Shown piece by piece: positions 46,960 to 58,946 of a DNA stretch of 64,000 nt. Every line of letters begins with the position of its first letter. Position 1 is the stretch's first letter. The notes below the pieces were generated by a model that worked only from the letters and a program-made list of their open reading frames with translations, searched no databases and had not been told where the DNA came from. A program made the translations under genes and the position numbers. The DNA comes from Onthophagus taurus (lineage: Eukaryota > Arthropoda > Insecta > Coleoptera > Scarabaeidae), in contig NC_091972.1 in NCBI RefSeq assembly GCF_036711975.1, positions 6,825,001 through 6,889,000 of the forward strand, read 5' to 3'.

Positions 46960-47930
46960 CATGGAATGGACATTTGCTGCTAGTTTTGCTCAAAGCTAGA
47001 CTATCCTTGTGGACTTGTCGTAGTCTTTGTGGAAAATATTGGGGTCTGACCCCTGAAAGACTGTACTGGCTTTATGCCTGGTATAGGAAAGACCAACAGA
47101 CTTCAGTTATCAATAAACTTTCACGAATTCAACGAGTAGCTGGATTGGCAATCTCTGGTGCGATAAACACAACGCCAAGTCTAGGAATGGATGTTCTGAT
47201 TGGCCTATCTCCTTTGCACTTGTATATACAGAAAGTGGCTAGAACTACCATTTACAGATTTAAGTAATGTGCTCAAAACAGTTCCGACATGTCCTACCAA
47301 TGGGGTGCGGAAAACATTATAGGCACTGATACTGTGGTATGAATGCCGTCAGATTTGGCGGGATCGCTATCAGTGATTAATGCTCGATACCAGATTGTAC
47401 TGCCTGAACTGCAGTCCTGAATCTCTCCTGAATTCTCTGGTTTAGGCAGATATTTGCATATTCACAGTTAATGACTCTAAGAGAACATTAAACACAGTGA
47501 GTTGTGATAACAGAATTTCTCTGATCTGGGTCCCAGGTCACTCTGGGGTTGCTGGCAATGAAGCGGCATATGAGCTAGCACGGGAGAGCAGCGCTAAACT
47601 GTTTGTGGAGTCAGAACCAGCAGTTGGTGCATCATTTGCGATGACCAAACATAGGATTGAACTGTAGGCTGAAGAGAGACTTCGCCTACTGTGGACCAGT
47701 TCTCGTGGAATGAGACATGCTAAGGTGTTTATTAACATCGCCATTGTCAAACTCGGGAATATTTTAGGATTTGCTCGTAGCAGCATTAAAGTTCTAATGG
47801 GTGTCTTTACTGGGCACTGTGAATTAAAAGCATATCTCAACTTGTTGGGTCTAGCCGACGATCTTGAATGTCGACTATGTGCGGAGGACGAGAAGATGGT
47901 TGAGCATCTTTTATGCTGGTAATTGTATCA
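46960..47930 (+). mobile_element. LINE ORF2 3' half
   Basis: Plus-strand frames give NKLSRIQRVAGLAISGAI, then LIGLSPLHLYIQ (RT thumb), then ISLIWVPGHSGVAGNEAAYE (RNase H) and LECRLCAEDEKMVEHLLC (C-terminal Cys/His motif). Order and content are those of an RNase H-containing insect LINE, broken by frameshifts and a stop. Confidence 0.82.
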
Positions 47931-48089
47931 GATTCTTAATTTTTGGGTCGCAGTTTATCTCCCCAAAGGATCTGAATGACTTGATTTTGAATGGTGAATA
48001 ATATTGAGGGTACTTAAATGTAATAAAATTCATGTGTGTGAATATTTTATTGAAAACTTTTAACACATTAATAGAGCATATAAAACTAT

Positions 48090-49628
48090 TTATTTTTTTT
48101 TATTAGAAACTGTGTTCTTTGTATTTCTTTTCCTTTTATTAGAGGTTTCAGGTATAAAACGTTTCATCAATTCAATGCTGTTTTTAATTTCCTCACCATC
48201 AACCAAACGAAGCGATTGAATATCAGGTATGTCTTGAGAAGTTTCTTGAAGAAGTTCAGACCGAATGTAGGCGATCTTACGACATGTAACGGTACTGTGA
48301 ATTTGGAGTGGGTCAAAATCAAACGATGCGCTAGTTACAAACTTTTCACAAGCTTCTTTTAAACTACTAGTTTCGGTTTTTATTTTCGATGTAAAATCAA
48401 ATTTAGGATGATTTTTGAAATCATTTAAAAATGGGACTCCTAACATTAAAAATGATCTGGTTCCGTTTATAACGCATGGAGATAGCTCAAAGATTTTTGG
48501 TGCGCTATCTTCGCGATATTTTCTCAAACAAATTAACTTTCTGGATTTTTGTTCGCAATAGCTCCAGATGGATTCAAAAAGTGTATCTTTCTGGTATCTG
48601 TTTAATTGGAGGAATTTTGGGATGGTTGAATGCATTCCAGGGCTAACTAAACCAGAAGTTGTTCCAATTAAGTGCAATCCTATTGGAATTCCATCATCGA
48701 CGATAATCTTTTTTTGTTCTTCAGTTAAATCTATTGTTTTATCATTTTTTTTGCCATACTTTATTTTAAATTTTCCAGATTTTTCCGTTTGTGTGATTTT
48801 CTTAACTTCTTTTAGATTCTCTTTTGTAACTGTTGTGTTATTTAAAAACTTTAATTTACTTATGAATGATTTTTCTGCAACTTCCGCATAAACACCTTTC
48901 TTTGATGGCAATAAGTAAAACTTGGTTTTTGTTCCACGTAATGGTAAAAGGCTTAATAATTTATCTTGAAAACTAATAGTATCAGTTAAATAGACATAAT
49001 CATACTGATTACTTGTACTGTTACCCCAGGAATATAATACTTCTTGGAAAAATTTATTTAAATCAAATTCCTGATTAAATGTTAGCAATTGAAACCTAAT
49101 ATTTGTATCTTCGAAAGCTTTTGCTTGATTAACAGCTTTAGAAACTTGATCTTCATCTCGATTAACAGGATCATCATCATTGGAAATATAAACTATTTGT
49201 TTTAAATAATCTGAAGAGAAGTAATCTTTGTACATTGCTCGTACATTCAATAAAAACTCTCCAAATCTAAAAGGAGAATTTCTATAAAACTTTCCTTTCA
49301 GTTCATCATCAGATTTATCGCAAAGAAGTTTTAAATTTTTTAATACTTGAGGTAGGTTATCGTTAAAATTAGAAATTATCATTTTCTCCTTATCATCAGT
49401 TACAGTGACGATTGCGTAACGGTTTCCAGCTCTGTAGCCCCCTTTTTTAATTAGTTGGTCATCCAAGAATTCTCGACATGTTGATAATATGGTTTTAAAG
49501 AAAGATTTACCTTCTAAATCTTCTTTATAGGCTTGATCATTACAATCAATGGCCAGCAACATGTAACGATTTGTGTTGAAATATGTTGGGTCTCCGGTAT
49601 CATCATTGATTTCATCAGAAAAATCCAT
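48090..49628 (-). CDS. Ku70 (XRCC6-like) DNA end-binding protein
   Basis: Single-exon ORF of 512 codons. It has a Ku70-type vWA-like N-terminal domain (MLLAIDCNDQAY, QIVYISNDDDP, NIRFQLLTFNQEFDL), a central beta-barrel region (DGIPIGLHLIG onward, IWSYCEQKSRKLICLRKYRE) and a helical arm. Ku70 pairs with Ku80 to encircle broken DNA ends and recruit non-homologous end-joining factors in the nucleus. It is about 100 residues shorter than human Ku70. It ends in a Lys/Arg-rich tail (KRKRNTKNTVSNKKK) where a SAP domain would be expected, and I see no SAP helices. It is divergent from the Patj-like gene with 0.9 kb between starts. Confidence 0.88.
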   Translation of the reverse strand: MDFSDEINDDTGDPTYFNTNRYMLLAIDCNDQAYKEDLEGKSFFKTILSTCREFLDDQLIKKGGYRAGNRYAIVTVTDDKEKMIISNFNDNLPQVLKNLKLLCDKSDDELKGKFYRNSPFRFGEFLLNVRAMYKDYFSSDYLKQIVYISNDDDPVNRDEDQVSKAVNQAKAFEDTNIRFQLLTFNQEFDLNKFFQEVLYSWGNSTSNQYDYVYLTDTISFQDKLLSLLPLRGTKTKFYLLPSKKGVYAEVAEKSFISKLKFLNNTTVTKENLKEVKKITQTEKSGKFKIKYGKKNDKTIDLTEEQKKIIVDDGIPIGLHLIGTTSGLVSPGMHSTIPKFLQLNRYQKDTLFESIWSYCEQKSRKLICLRKYREDSAPKIFELSPCVINGTRSFLMLGVPFLNDFKNHPKFDFTSKIKTETSSLKEACEKFVTSASFDFDPLQIHSTVTCRKIAYIRSELLQETSQDIPDIQSLRLVDGEEIKNSIELMKRFIPETSNKRKRNTKNTVSNKKK

Positions 49629-50551
49629 AATGTTATTTTTACTTGATTTTATGTTATTATATGTTAATGTTGTTTTGTGTTAGAAAAATGTTGTTATATA
49701 TAAAATTTCCAGAGTTATACTTAATTTTTTTTAATATATAGTGTTGATTATAATTATAACCTAACTTTATAATTCAAGATATAACTGTCAGAATTCAAAT
49801 TAAACATAAACAAGAAAGTTATTTAAAAGATAAATTGTTTATAATAAATGTTTTTATACAAAATATAAGATAAATCATCAAATTAAATTAAATTGGATAA
49901 TCAATTAAAATTAATTATTAGTGTGCTATTATTTTTATCTATTTACTGTTGGCAACAAATTTAAAATTTCATAATTTATTATCATATAATTAAAGCAAAA
50001 TTTCTTTAATTAATCTTGTTATAAGTTTTTTTGTGAACAATATTTTCTTCCAAGAATAGATTGAACGAATATCTGTTGGGGATGACGTAAAGTTTAATCT
50101 ATAACTAAAACAAATCAATTTGATTATTCTAGTACACCGATTAATAGATTATGTTGACTGAAATTTTCGTTGGAATTGTTAAATATTTAAATACTTTTTA
50201 AAGATTTACTTCACAGAGTTTGCGTAAATCAAAAAGGGGTTAGTTACGCACACAGGATGATAGATTTTTGATTGTTGAATCATCTCCGCGTAATAGCGAT
50301 AAAGAATTTATTTGGAAGTTAAAAACAACATTGATCATCCGCAATGATAATCTTAAGTTTAACGTAAGTAATGATTATGAAATATGATTAAATTTTCAAT
50401 AAAAACTGAGAACCTAACCTATATTAACCTCAATTAGAAACGTCAACTGTCAACAAAATCTTCAAATTTCAAAAATCATCGCAAAAAACGTTTAAATCTT
50501 GCACAACAACATATTTTGGAGAAGAAGAAATGTGTAAGATAATCATTAAAA
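49629..50551. promoter_or_regulatory. Divergent spacer between Ku70 and Patj-like gene
   Basis: AT-rich 0.9-kb spacer with no ORF or repeat. It contains both promoters. A short uORF (ATG at 50530, out of frame) precedes the Patj-like start codon. Confidence 0.45.
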
Positions 50552-53500
50552 ATGGTATTGAGTACAGAATGGTCTCAAGTGGAAGTAATCGATTTAATAA
50601 ATGACGGGTCGGGGCTCGGTTTTGGTATTGTGGGCGGCCGGAGCACCGGGGTCGTCGTCAAATCTATTCTACCTGGTGGTTTAGCGGATAAAGACGCTCG
50701 ACTACAAAGCGGTGATCATATAATTCAAATTGGTGATGTAAATTTACGAGGGCTTGGATCTGAGCAGGTCGCGACCGTTTTAAGACAAGCTGGGTCACAG
50801 GTAAGAATGGTCGTTGCCCGGCCCGTTGATATAGCCGTCGATCTATCCGATAGTATCATCCCTGTGGTTCCTACAAAAGTTTTAACTGATCCAGAAGAGT
50901 TGGATCGTCAATTGTTTCAGAACGGTTACCAACAAATTTGCACAAACATTGACTTTGAGGCTGAATTAATTGAAACTGAGTCAAATATAAATGAAGATTA
51001 TAACGCCTTGAATAATTGTTTGGAACGAGATGACGATGTTATTGAAACTATAACTAGCAATACAACTCAATTAGTTATTACTCCAGTTGATATTGAATTA
51101 GCATTACCAGAAACGGAACGATTCGCGGTAAATTTAACAAAAAATGAGTTTGGTTTGGGGATAACGATAGCTGGTTATGTTTGCGAAAGGGAAGATTTGA
51201 GTGGAATTTTTGTAAAAAGTATTGGAGAGGGAAGTGAGGCTTTTAAATGTGGTAAAATTCGATTGAACGATAGGATAATCGAGGTGGATGGATTTTCTTT
51301 GCACAATCTTACTAATTATCAAGCTGTGGAAAAATTGAAACAATCAGGCGCGAGCGTCGTTTTGACTTTCGAGAGATATTTACGTGGACCAAAGTATGAA
51401 CATTTACAAGAGGCTATTGCCAGTCAAGAAACTAAAGATTTAAGTCCTCCATCGCCTTCCGTTACCACATTGAGTTGGATTCCTATAGATACAGAGGTAA
51501 ACTTTATTTGTATACTAGATAGATAGTATACTAGATAATTACTAAAGATGTTAGAGAAAGAAAAAAATTTTTTATACAAAAATTGTTTGACTGACCACTT
51601 TCTATTACTTAAAATTATTGCCACTCATACAGGATGTTCCATTTAGGCGTAACGGAGAATATGTAAATTTTTTTAAATGGAACATCCCTTATATATTATC
51701 ATATTATGAATACAATTAAATTTGTTTATACAACCGTATATGTTGCTAACTCATAGCGTTCACAGTTCCTGAAATATCTTATTATTTTTCCAAAGTGTAA
51801 AAATGACACTTTTTCTAATTTTTCCTTGAAACTATGTCAGATAATAGTTAAAGCCAGTAGGTAGATGATAGTATCCAAAGATATTAAATACACTATAGAG
51901 TGTGTTTATAAAGCTTGTTGATGTTTTTCAAATGGCTTTTTCATAAGTTTTTTAGATGGAACATCCTGTATATTTTGTGCTGGTTGAATTGTCTATCAAG
52001 TTCTCTTTAATTAATGATATTAAAAACTAATAAAAATAGACAGAATATAATATTAAGTACAATAATGACATATTTTATTACACATTTTCCTAAATTCTAA
52101 ATATCCTGAAAACTATTATAGTTAGATATGACATATGTACGTATCATTAATTAAAGGGAACTTGATGGGCAATTCAACCAGCACACAATATTAGTACATC
52201 AAAGCTTTATAAACACGCTGTATAGTGTATCTAATATCTTTGGATACTATCATCTACATAGTTTCAAGGCAAAATCAGCAAAAATGTTTTTAGATCGTTT
52301 TTAAAAAGATCCTGCAATGGGTACATTTTGGTGTGAAATAGTAACATATGCGGTTATATAATAGTATATTATTATATGAGCATATAATGAGTAGAATATG
52401 TGAGTAGAATACTATACTTTGTCCACAACTATTGAAAATGATTCCATAAAATTATTTTTTAAATAAATTTTTGAATAAAGTTTAATGTCAATGTGACACA
52501 AATTCAATGTTACCAACTATAACCAACTTCACAACAATTTGTCAAAATTAAATGTAAATTTTATGAAACTTTTTTTTTTACGAAAATTATTTAATTATGC
52601 TTAAACCATACGAAAAAAGGAATTTGTTTAGGTTTTTTTAATGTCCAACCTTTAGAAAACCCTAAAAAATTAAATTAAATAGACGTTTTTTGAAATTTTG
52701 ACGTTTCAGATAATTATTATTAGTCTGTCAAGTTGATTACCCGTGAATAATGATTATTCACCGCTATTATTAAAATTTACTCCGTGAAAAATGACAACCC
52801 TTTGGTTTTATAAAACTCATTTTTTAAATAAATTTTTGAACAACTTTTAAGCGGCAATGTGACACAAATTCAATGTTACTAACTGTAACCAACTTCACAA
52901 CAATTTGTCAAAATTAAATGTCAATTTTATAAAACGTCGTTTTTTTTACGAAAATTAATTAATTTATGCTTAAATCATACGAAACTCGCAATAAGTTGCA
53001 TTTTTTTTTCTTGCATTCATTTTATTTTAATTTTATTAAAATTGTACTCTCCATTACACTTAAATGGAACATCCTGTATAAGTGAAAATAATTTTACGTA
53101 ATAGAAAGTGGTGAGTCAAACAACCTTTATACATATACTTATTTTCGTACTATTATTATTGTTTTATTTAAAATTTTGAAACGTCGAGTGAATGAGCGTA
53201 GTAAATGCGATAGAACTTTATTTAAAAATTAATTTGAAAAACAATAATAATAGTAAGAAAAACACTGACATTTAAACGTCAAAAATATTTCTGACAAAGA
53301 TTGCAAAGCCTACTAAGATTTTTTCATTAAAATTCATTCCAACTTTTGATCGACAACCCCGTTGTTGAACGTGCAGTGTTTGCTTTATTATTTTTTTTCT
53401 CAAAAATTAGTCGTTTTTGGAAAAATTTTAGAGAGACAAAAAAGTTTTAGGATACTTTCATCTACCTAGGTAAATTTTTTTTAATGTATTTATCATCTGC

Positions 53501-54949
53501 ATAAAAAGAATATTAGCAAAAATGTAAAGGGGGTGGTTACGTTTAGTAGTTTAGAAGGGTAGGTTGAAAGTACAAATAGGGTCAAAACATGCACTATTAT
53601 GAGTTAAACATATTCCCCAAATTTCATTTTCCTAGTGTTTATGGTTTTTGAGAAAAAAAATTAAACCAAAATTTTCCGCCATTTTTGGAGGGGTGTAGCC
53701 TCTTAGGGGAGCCGAAGTCGCCCATGGTTCATATATCAAAGTACCCTTAAAATACACTAAAGAATCACCCCTTGAAGTTTATTGCAGTCATTCAGATACA
53801 CCTCCTGTATAAAACATTTTTTCTTTTTTAAGCGGTTTAGTAACTATCTGGGATACTAATAACTCACCCTGTATATTTTTAATTTAATTTTATTTAATTA
53901 ACAATTTATTTATTAAGGTACCTATTGAACCGGAAGGTGAATCCGTCATATCAGTAACTAGCGAAATTTACGATACAAATCCTGAAACGAGGGAAATTTT
54001 TGTCGAAGAAGATTTCGAATCAGAACCACAACCCGATTGTGAAACCGTAACAAAGAAAAAGTGGGAATCCATAGTTGGACCGGAACGTGAAATTGTCGTC
54101 GCGCATCTAACGAAGTTAAAAGGCCTCGGAATTAGCTTGGAGGGTACTGTAGATGTTGAGGGTGGTGTTGAGTTGCGACCTCATCACTACATCAGATCAA
54201 TTTTACCTGAGGGACCTGTTGGACAAAACGGAAAGTTAATATCAGGCGACGAACTATTAGAAGTAAATGGTCAAAAATTGCTTGGTATCAAACATATTGA
54301 GGTTGTTAAAATTTTAAAAGAACTGCCATCTACAGTTCGTTTGGTTTGTGCTCGAAACAATGTTCATAATCGCGGTGTTATTAATACATCGCAAGATCGT
54401 GAAGCTTTCGAAGCCCGAAATATTTTAGGCGGATCGTTAAAGAATTTACTTCCTGATCAAAAACAACAACCCGAACAACAACAACAACAACAACGAGTTT
54501 TATTAAAAGCTTTAAGTGATACCAGTATTAACACGTCAAGTACAACAACAGCGACGATAACAACCGATAATGAAAGCAACAATAATTTGCAAAAATCCAA
54601 ATCGCGTTCTTTAGAAGTTAATAACTTGGCTATGTGGTCTGAAGAAGTAGAAACGGTAGATTTAAAAAAAGGCGATCGAGGACTTGGTTTTTCGATTTTA
54701 GATTATCAGGATCCGATCGATTTGAACGCTACCGTTATCGTTATTCGTAGTTTGGTACCGAATGGTCCGGCTGAACAAGATGGTCGATTAAAACCCGGCG
54801 ATCGATTGATTTCAGTAAATGGAAAGTCAATTAAAAACGTTACTCTCGACGAAGCGGTTCAGGCGTTGAAAGGTACGTTACCGGGTATTGTTTATTTGGG
54901 CGTTTCGAAACCTTTACCTACTGGAAGATCAAACGAACGTACGGCATAA
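50552..54949 (+). CDS. Patj-like multi-PDZ scaffold
   Basis: Two exons (50552-51496 and 53918-54949, phase 0) give 658 residues with four PDZ domains, the arrangement of insect Patj, a Crumbs-complex scaffold at the apical membrane. PDZ1 is near residues 6-90 (GLGFGIVGGRSTGVVVKSIL), PDZ2 near 188-275 (FGLGITIAGY), PDZ3 near 370-455 (GLGISLEG) and PDZ4 near 550-645 (RGLGFSIL). A polyglutamine tract lies between PDZ3 and PDZ4. PDZ1 follows the start codon directly after VLSTEWSQVEVIDL. Insect Patj normally has an N-terminal L27 domain that binds Stardust. An in-frame stop at 50540-50542 just before the ATG, with no acceptor site between, means this exon starts the protein here. An L27-containing isoform from distant upstream exons cannot be excluded. 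Confidence 0.9.
51497..53917. mobile_element. Patj-like intron: nested fold-back and TIR elements
   Basis: The intron is largely repeats. Outer inverted repeats of about 100 bp lie at about 51572-51680 and 53035-53135 (shared GTTTGACT, CCACTTTCTATTAC and TACAGGATGTTCC segments). Inside them is a fold-back element (arms about 51824-52020 and 52138-52275) and a tandem duplication (about 52447-52615 and 52810-52985, sharing CAATGTGACACAAATTCAAT). Just outside is a small hairpin MITE at about 53147-53262 with TACTATTATTATTG termini. None codes for a transposase. Confidence 0.75.
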
Positions 54950-55270
54950 CATAAATAATTTTTTTAAACGGTGATAATACAACTTCAATATAAGGTTTAA
55001 AAAGTTATTTAAAGAGCATTTCGTCGCTTAATTATTTTTTTAAACTTGTTATTTTATGTTTCCAACGCTAAAAGTACTGATATTTTTATTTTTCATTTCA
55101 TGAGTGATTGTTACTTAATCTTCCAGTACACGAGCTTCAGTCATACGTGGATTGTAAGTCCGCAATTACCAATAGAAACGATTTCCGGGCGAAAGATGTC
55201 GTTAATTGAAACTTATTTAACTTAAAATTTATTATCCGAATTTTATAACTTAACCCATTTGCATTGTAGG
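54950..55270 (+). other. Patj-like 3' flank
   Basis: AT-rich sequence after the stop codon, probably the 3' UTR. No repeat or ORF is recognised until the palindromic repeats begin near 55280. Confidence 0.5.
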
Positions 55271-55279
55271 CTCACATAT

Positions 55280-57235
55280 TTGCTGGAACAACTAAAACTA
55301 GAACTAACACGAGATCTAGAAATAGAAAGATTCGCGTTTAGTCATGCGTTTTTTTAAGACCGCTAAATCCGAAGGTTTCTAGTTTTAGTTCAACAAAAAT
55401 ATAGTGTTAGTTCTACTGTTAGTGCAATAAAAGTATACAACAACCTGACGCTGAATAACAATTAAAACTAGAATAACATTCGGGTTTAGCTGTGCGTCTT
55501 CAGACTAGGTATAGTGTTAGTTCTAGTTTTACACTTGCACTGTCACTAGAACTAACATTAGACCTAGAACTAGAAATATTTGGGTTTACTCGTCTTAAGA
55601 GACGTTTCGACTAAACCCAAATGTTTCTAGTTCTAGGGAGAGTATTAGTTCTAGTTTCTATTTATTAAAAATACAGGGTTTCCCAAAACTCCCGGGACGG
55701 AGCTATAAGTTTTGAACAAGCGAAGAAAAAAATTTGAAAATTTGGGGATCACTAAAGAGTCATAAAAACTACATTTTTAGATAGTTTAGAACTTATATGC
55801 AATGCGGAGTTTTTTTACCCCTACATTTTTAAATAGCAACCTCTGTCGAGTTTTACCTTATTTTAAAGGTAATGAAAAAAGCAACACAACCCCATAAACC
55901 AAAACCCGATATATTAATTCTTTCAAGAATTATGAGGGGCTGACTACCAAATGGGAAAATAAAATGTTTTCATGTTTTTTTGCACATTTATTACGATCTT
56001 TGTAACAAATGTTCAAATTGTCGACCTTCTTCGGTCTCGCAATGACCCAAACGCTCATAAATGGGATTTTGAACCATCAAGAGCCTATCTCTAGTGATAT
56101 TGGTGGTTTCTTCAAGTATGCGATTTTCCAAAGCATTTATTCATTCGGGTTTTGTTGTCGTTCAATCGAGTGGTGTTAGATCAGGAGATCCTGGTGGTCA
56201 CTCAATTTCAACTCTTCTACCAATCCAACGATTTGGAAACGTAAACCACTTTGTTAGAGCCACTTATTGTCAATACCATTAGGGCAAAAGGAACACTTGG
56301 AACTACTTGATTTTCTAACAGTTGTAGATATCTGTCTCCGTCCAAATTTCCATTAATAAAAAATGGACCAATTACATTCTCTCCCATAATACCAGTCCCT
56401 ACATTAATTTTCTGATGATCTTCTCTTATTAAACGTGGATTTTCGTCACTTCAATAACAACAATTGTGCCTATTAACCTTATTATTCAAGTAGAAAGTAG
56501 TCTTATCAGAGAAAACAACATTCAAAAGAAAATTTCTGTCAACATCACCAACCTTGCAACCTTCTTTCGAAGTCACCTTCGTTCAATTCCTGAACTAGGT
56601 GAAACTTACAGGAGAAATAGTTTAACTTTTACCAATTTCATGTACCTAACCCTTTTAATAAGGAGCTTGAAGGTTCTTCAATAAAAGACAGTCACACTTC
56701 TTCGTTTTTTTCTGGAATTGTTGCAGATTTTAGTTTACCAGTTCTCGGAAGATCTTTTACAGTTCCTTCTTCTTGAAATCTTCGAACAGTTCTTTCGACA
56801 GTTGATTTAGAAATCGGTGGTCGGTGATTAAAAAAATCATTGAACACGTTCTATCCCCAAAGCCACGAATCATTAAAAGAGTTTTTGCGCCATTTTTGGA
56901 GTTAATAAAAGTAAAATATAGAAAACAAGTTTGTTGAAAATAGTCCAAAGAAAACCTTATAATTCTTAAAAGAATTAAGGTTTTGGTTTATGGGGTTGTG
57001 TTTCTTTTTTTATTACCTTTAAAATAAGGCAAAACTCGACAGGGGTTGCTATTTAAAAATGTAGGGGTGGTCATCCTCCTAAACTGTCTAAGAATGTAGT
57101 TTTTATTACTCTTCAGTGATCACCAAATTTTAAAATTTTTTTCTTCTCTCGTTCAAAGCTTATAGCTCCGTCCCGGGAATTTTGGGAAGCCCTGTATATA
57201 ATAACCTGACGCTGAATAACCACTAAAACTAGAGT
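55280..57235. repeat. Palindromic dispersed repeats interrupted by a Tc1/mariner-type element
   Basis: Copies of the palindromic family at 55280-55673, ending in TTTATTAAAAATA, resume at 57195 with TATAATAACCTGACGCTGAATAAC. The two flanks together make one normal unit. The 1521-bp transposon at 55674-57194 was therefore inserted into an existing repeat. Confidence 0.8.
55674..57194 (-). mobile_element. Tc1/mariner-type transposon with long TIRs, decayed
   Basis: Inverted repeats of about 270 bp (left starts CAGGGTTTCCC, right ends GGGAAGCCCTG) with TA on each side. The minus strand carries a transposase broken by stops: an N-terminal HTH-like segment near 56940-56740, PNRWIGRR then PPGSPDLTPLD at about 56230-56150 (the catalytic-domain motif WPPRSPDLTPLD with its Trp codon mutated to a stop), and ERLGHCETEEGRQFEHLL at the C terminus. 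Confidence 0.85.
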
Positions 57236-58946
57236 TTCTATTTATTTCAACATAGTAATTTAAAACAGTTAGCCAACAAAAGCTGGCGGTAGTGCGAAAT
57301 TAGTTGCGCGTGTATTGAAAGGTTAAAATTAAAATTGCTCTCTACTTTATCGACATTTGTAAGTAATTTTTAGGTATTAAGTCATTTTAAAAATATTTGA
57401 CATTTTAAATGTTAAATTAATAATAAATTACCTTTTTAGATTAATTTTCATATTTTCTGATAAATTTGTGGTGTTTGTAGTGAATATAATAAAGTTATCA
57501 TAAAATGGTCATATTATGAATGATAAAAATGATTGTGTAAGGCGTATAATGCGAATTTGTACTATCAAAAGCTTCTGGCACTGTTAACATAAATAAAAAT
57601 TAAGATAGTTTATATAAACACTAATTTAAAATCTAATTTTTGAAAAAACAAAGATTTAAATTTATTTACACAAGGATTTGGATTTAAGAACTAAATTTAT
57701 AATTTCTGGTTAAATAAAATCAACAGGGTAATCAAAATTGAAAACCGAATACATTTTAAGCCATTTAAAGTTTTATTCAATTCTTTAACAATGAAATAGA
57801 GTGAAGATGAAAAGTTCCATTAATTTGTCTTGAAGAGCCCTAACAATATTAATAATGTAGATTCAAAATAATATGAACAGATTCATTTTAAATAACTAAA
57901 AAGTAAAGGTTTTGTAGATTAACAGAAAAAAATGTATACTACAATTAAGTATTAGTTAGTTCCTTTAAATTGTAGCACCAAGTTTAATAATTAATATTTG
58001 TAAAAAAGTCACCCATAGTACTAATTCATGGAAGAGAAAACGATACCAATAGAAACTGTAGGTGTAAACAGCAATCATACTAACTCATTCAGGATGTTAC
58101 AAAATTTGAATTATTATCGAAATAGCCATCGTCAATTGATCGGAAATCTTTCAACGACATCAAACACGTTATTAATATGTATAACTAATATATTTTAAGA
58201 TTAAAGTTGTGTTTGGATTCAAATGTAAAGATTTTTGATGAAAATTTTTAAAGAAAGAAAAACATTAAAAGAATAGTTTTATAAATTGCGCTTCCCTCAA
58301 AATAACCTGGTATATAAAGAGTGTTTCTATAAGTCGTGGCATAATTACATCATGGTTTCAAAGGTTTGATCTAAACTAATAAATGGTTAAGCTATGGGCC
58401 TTCAAAGTTAAGTAATCTTTTTCAGTATTATCTTAGAAAGATAAAATTTGGCAATTTTTATACGAATTGTTATCATTTTTACTGTAGTATTTGTGATTAA
58501 AATTATGCCACGACTTACAGAAACACCTTGTATACATATACAGATATTAAAATTATTTTATAAAGCACAAAAATTAATATTAATATTTAATTAAATTAAA
58601 TCTTGTCCAATCTCAAAACTATTACTCCTTTCATATATCATTAAGATACATAAAGACATGAAAATGTATTATTATTATTGTTATTTATTTTTAATTCTCT
58701 TTTAAAAATATTTTGTGCACTAAAACTAGTCAATTACCTCGTTTTTTTGATTTATTTGATTTATTTTGTGATATAAATAATAAAAAGACTATTTTTTTTT
58801 TCGTTTATTAAGAATTAATTTGTTTTAGGTAAAAAAATATAATAAAAAAAAAAAATAGATGAACCATGTAAGTAACTTAATAAATGTATTTACATGTAAT
58901 CTTGTTTTAATTTCTAATCCCAGTTTGAAATTATTATGTAAAAAAA
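57236..58946. other. AT-rich intergenic sequence with one MITE
   Basis: No gene is seen. A MITE-like inverted repeat lies at about 58309-58540: GTGTTTCTATAAGTCGTGGC faces GCCACGACTTACAGAAACAC, each joined to an ATAATT-type inner edge, with TATA at both outer ends. Confidence 0.6.
58309..58540. mobile_element. MITE with about 30-bp TIRs
   Basis: Terminal inverted repeats of about 30 bp, with two mismatches in the core, end in a TAAAGAGTGT/ACACCTTGTA edge beside TATA. The body is about 170 bp, AT-rich and non-coding. Confidence 0.65.

Larger units (their letters stand above)
44140..48089. other. Repeat-rich intergenic region
   Basis: Between the NANP-like 5' end and Ku70. It contains a LINE RT relic (44665-44880), a 122-bp tandem array (45171-45700), a minus-strand LINE RNase H copy (45885-46415) and a plus-strand LINE 3' half (46960-47930). 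No host gene is seen. Confidence 0.7.
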
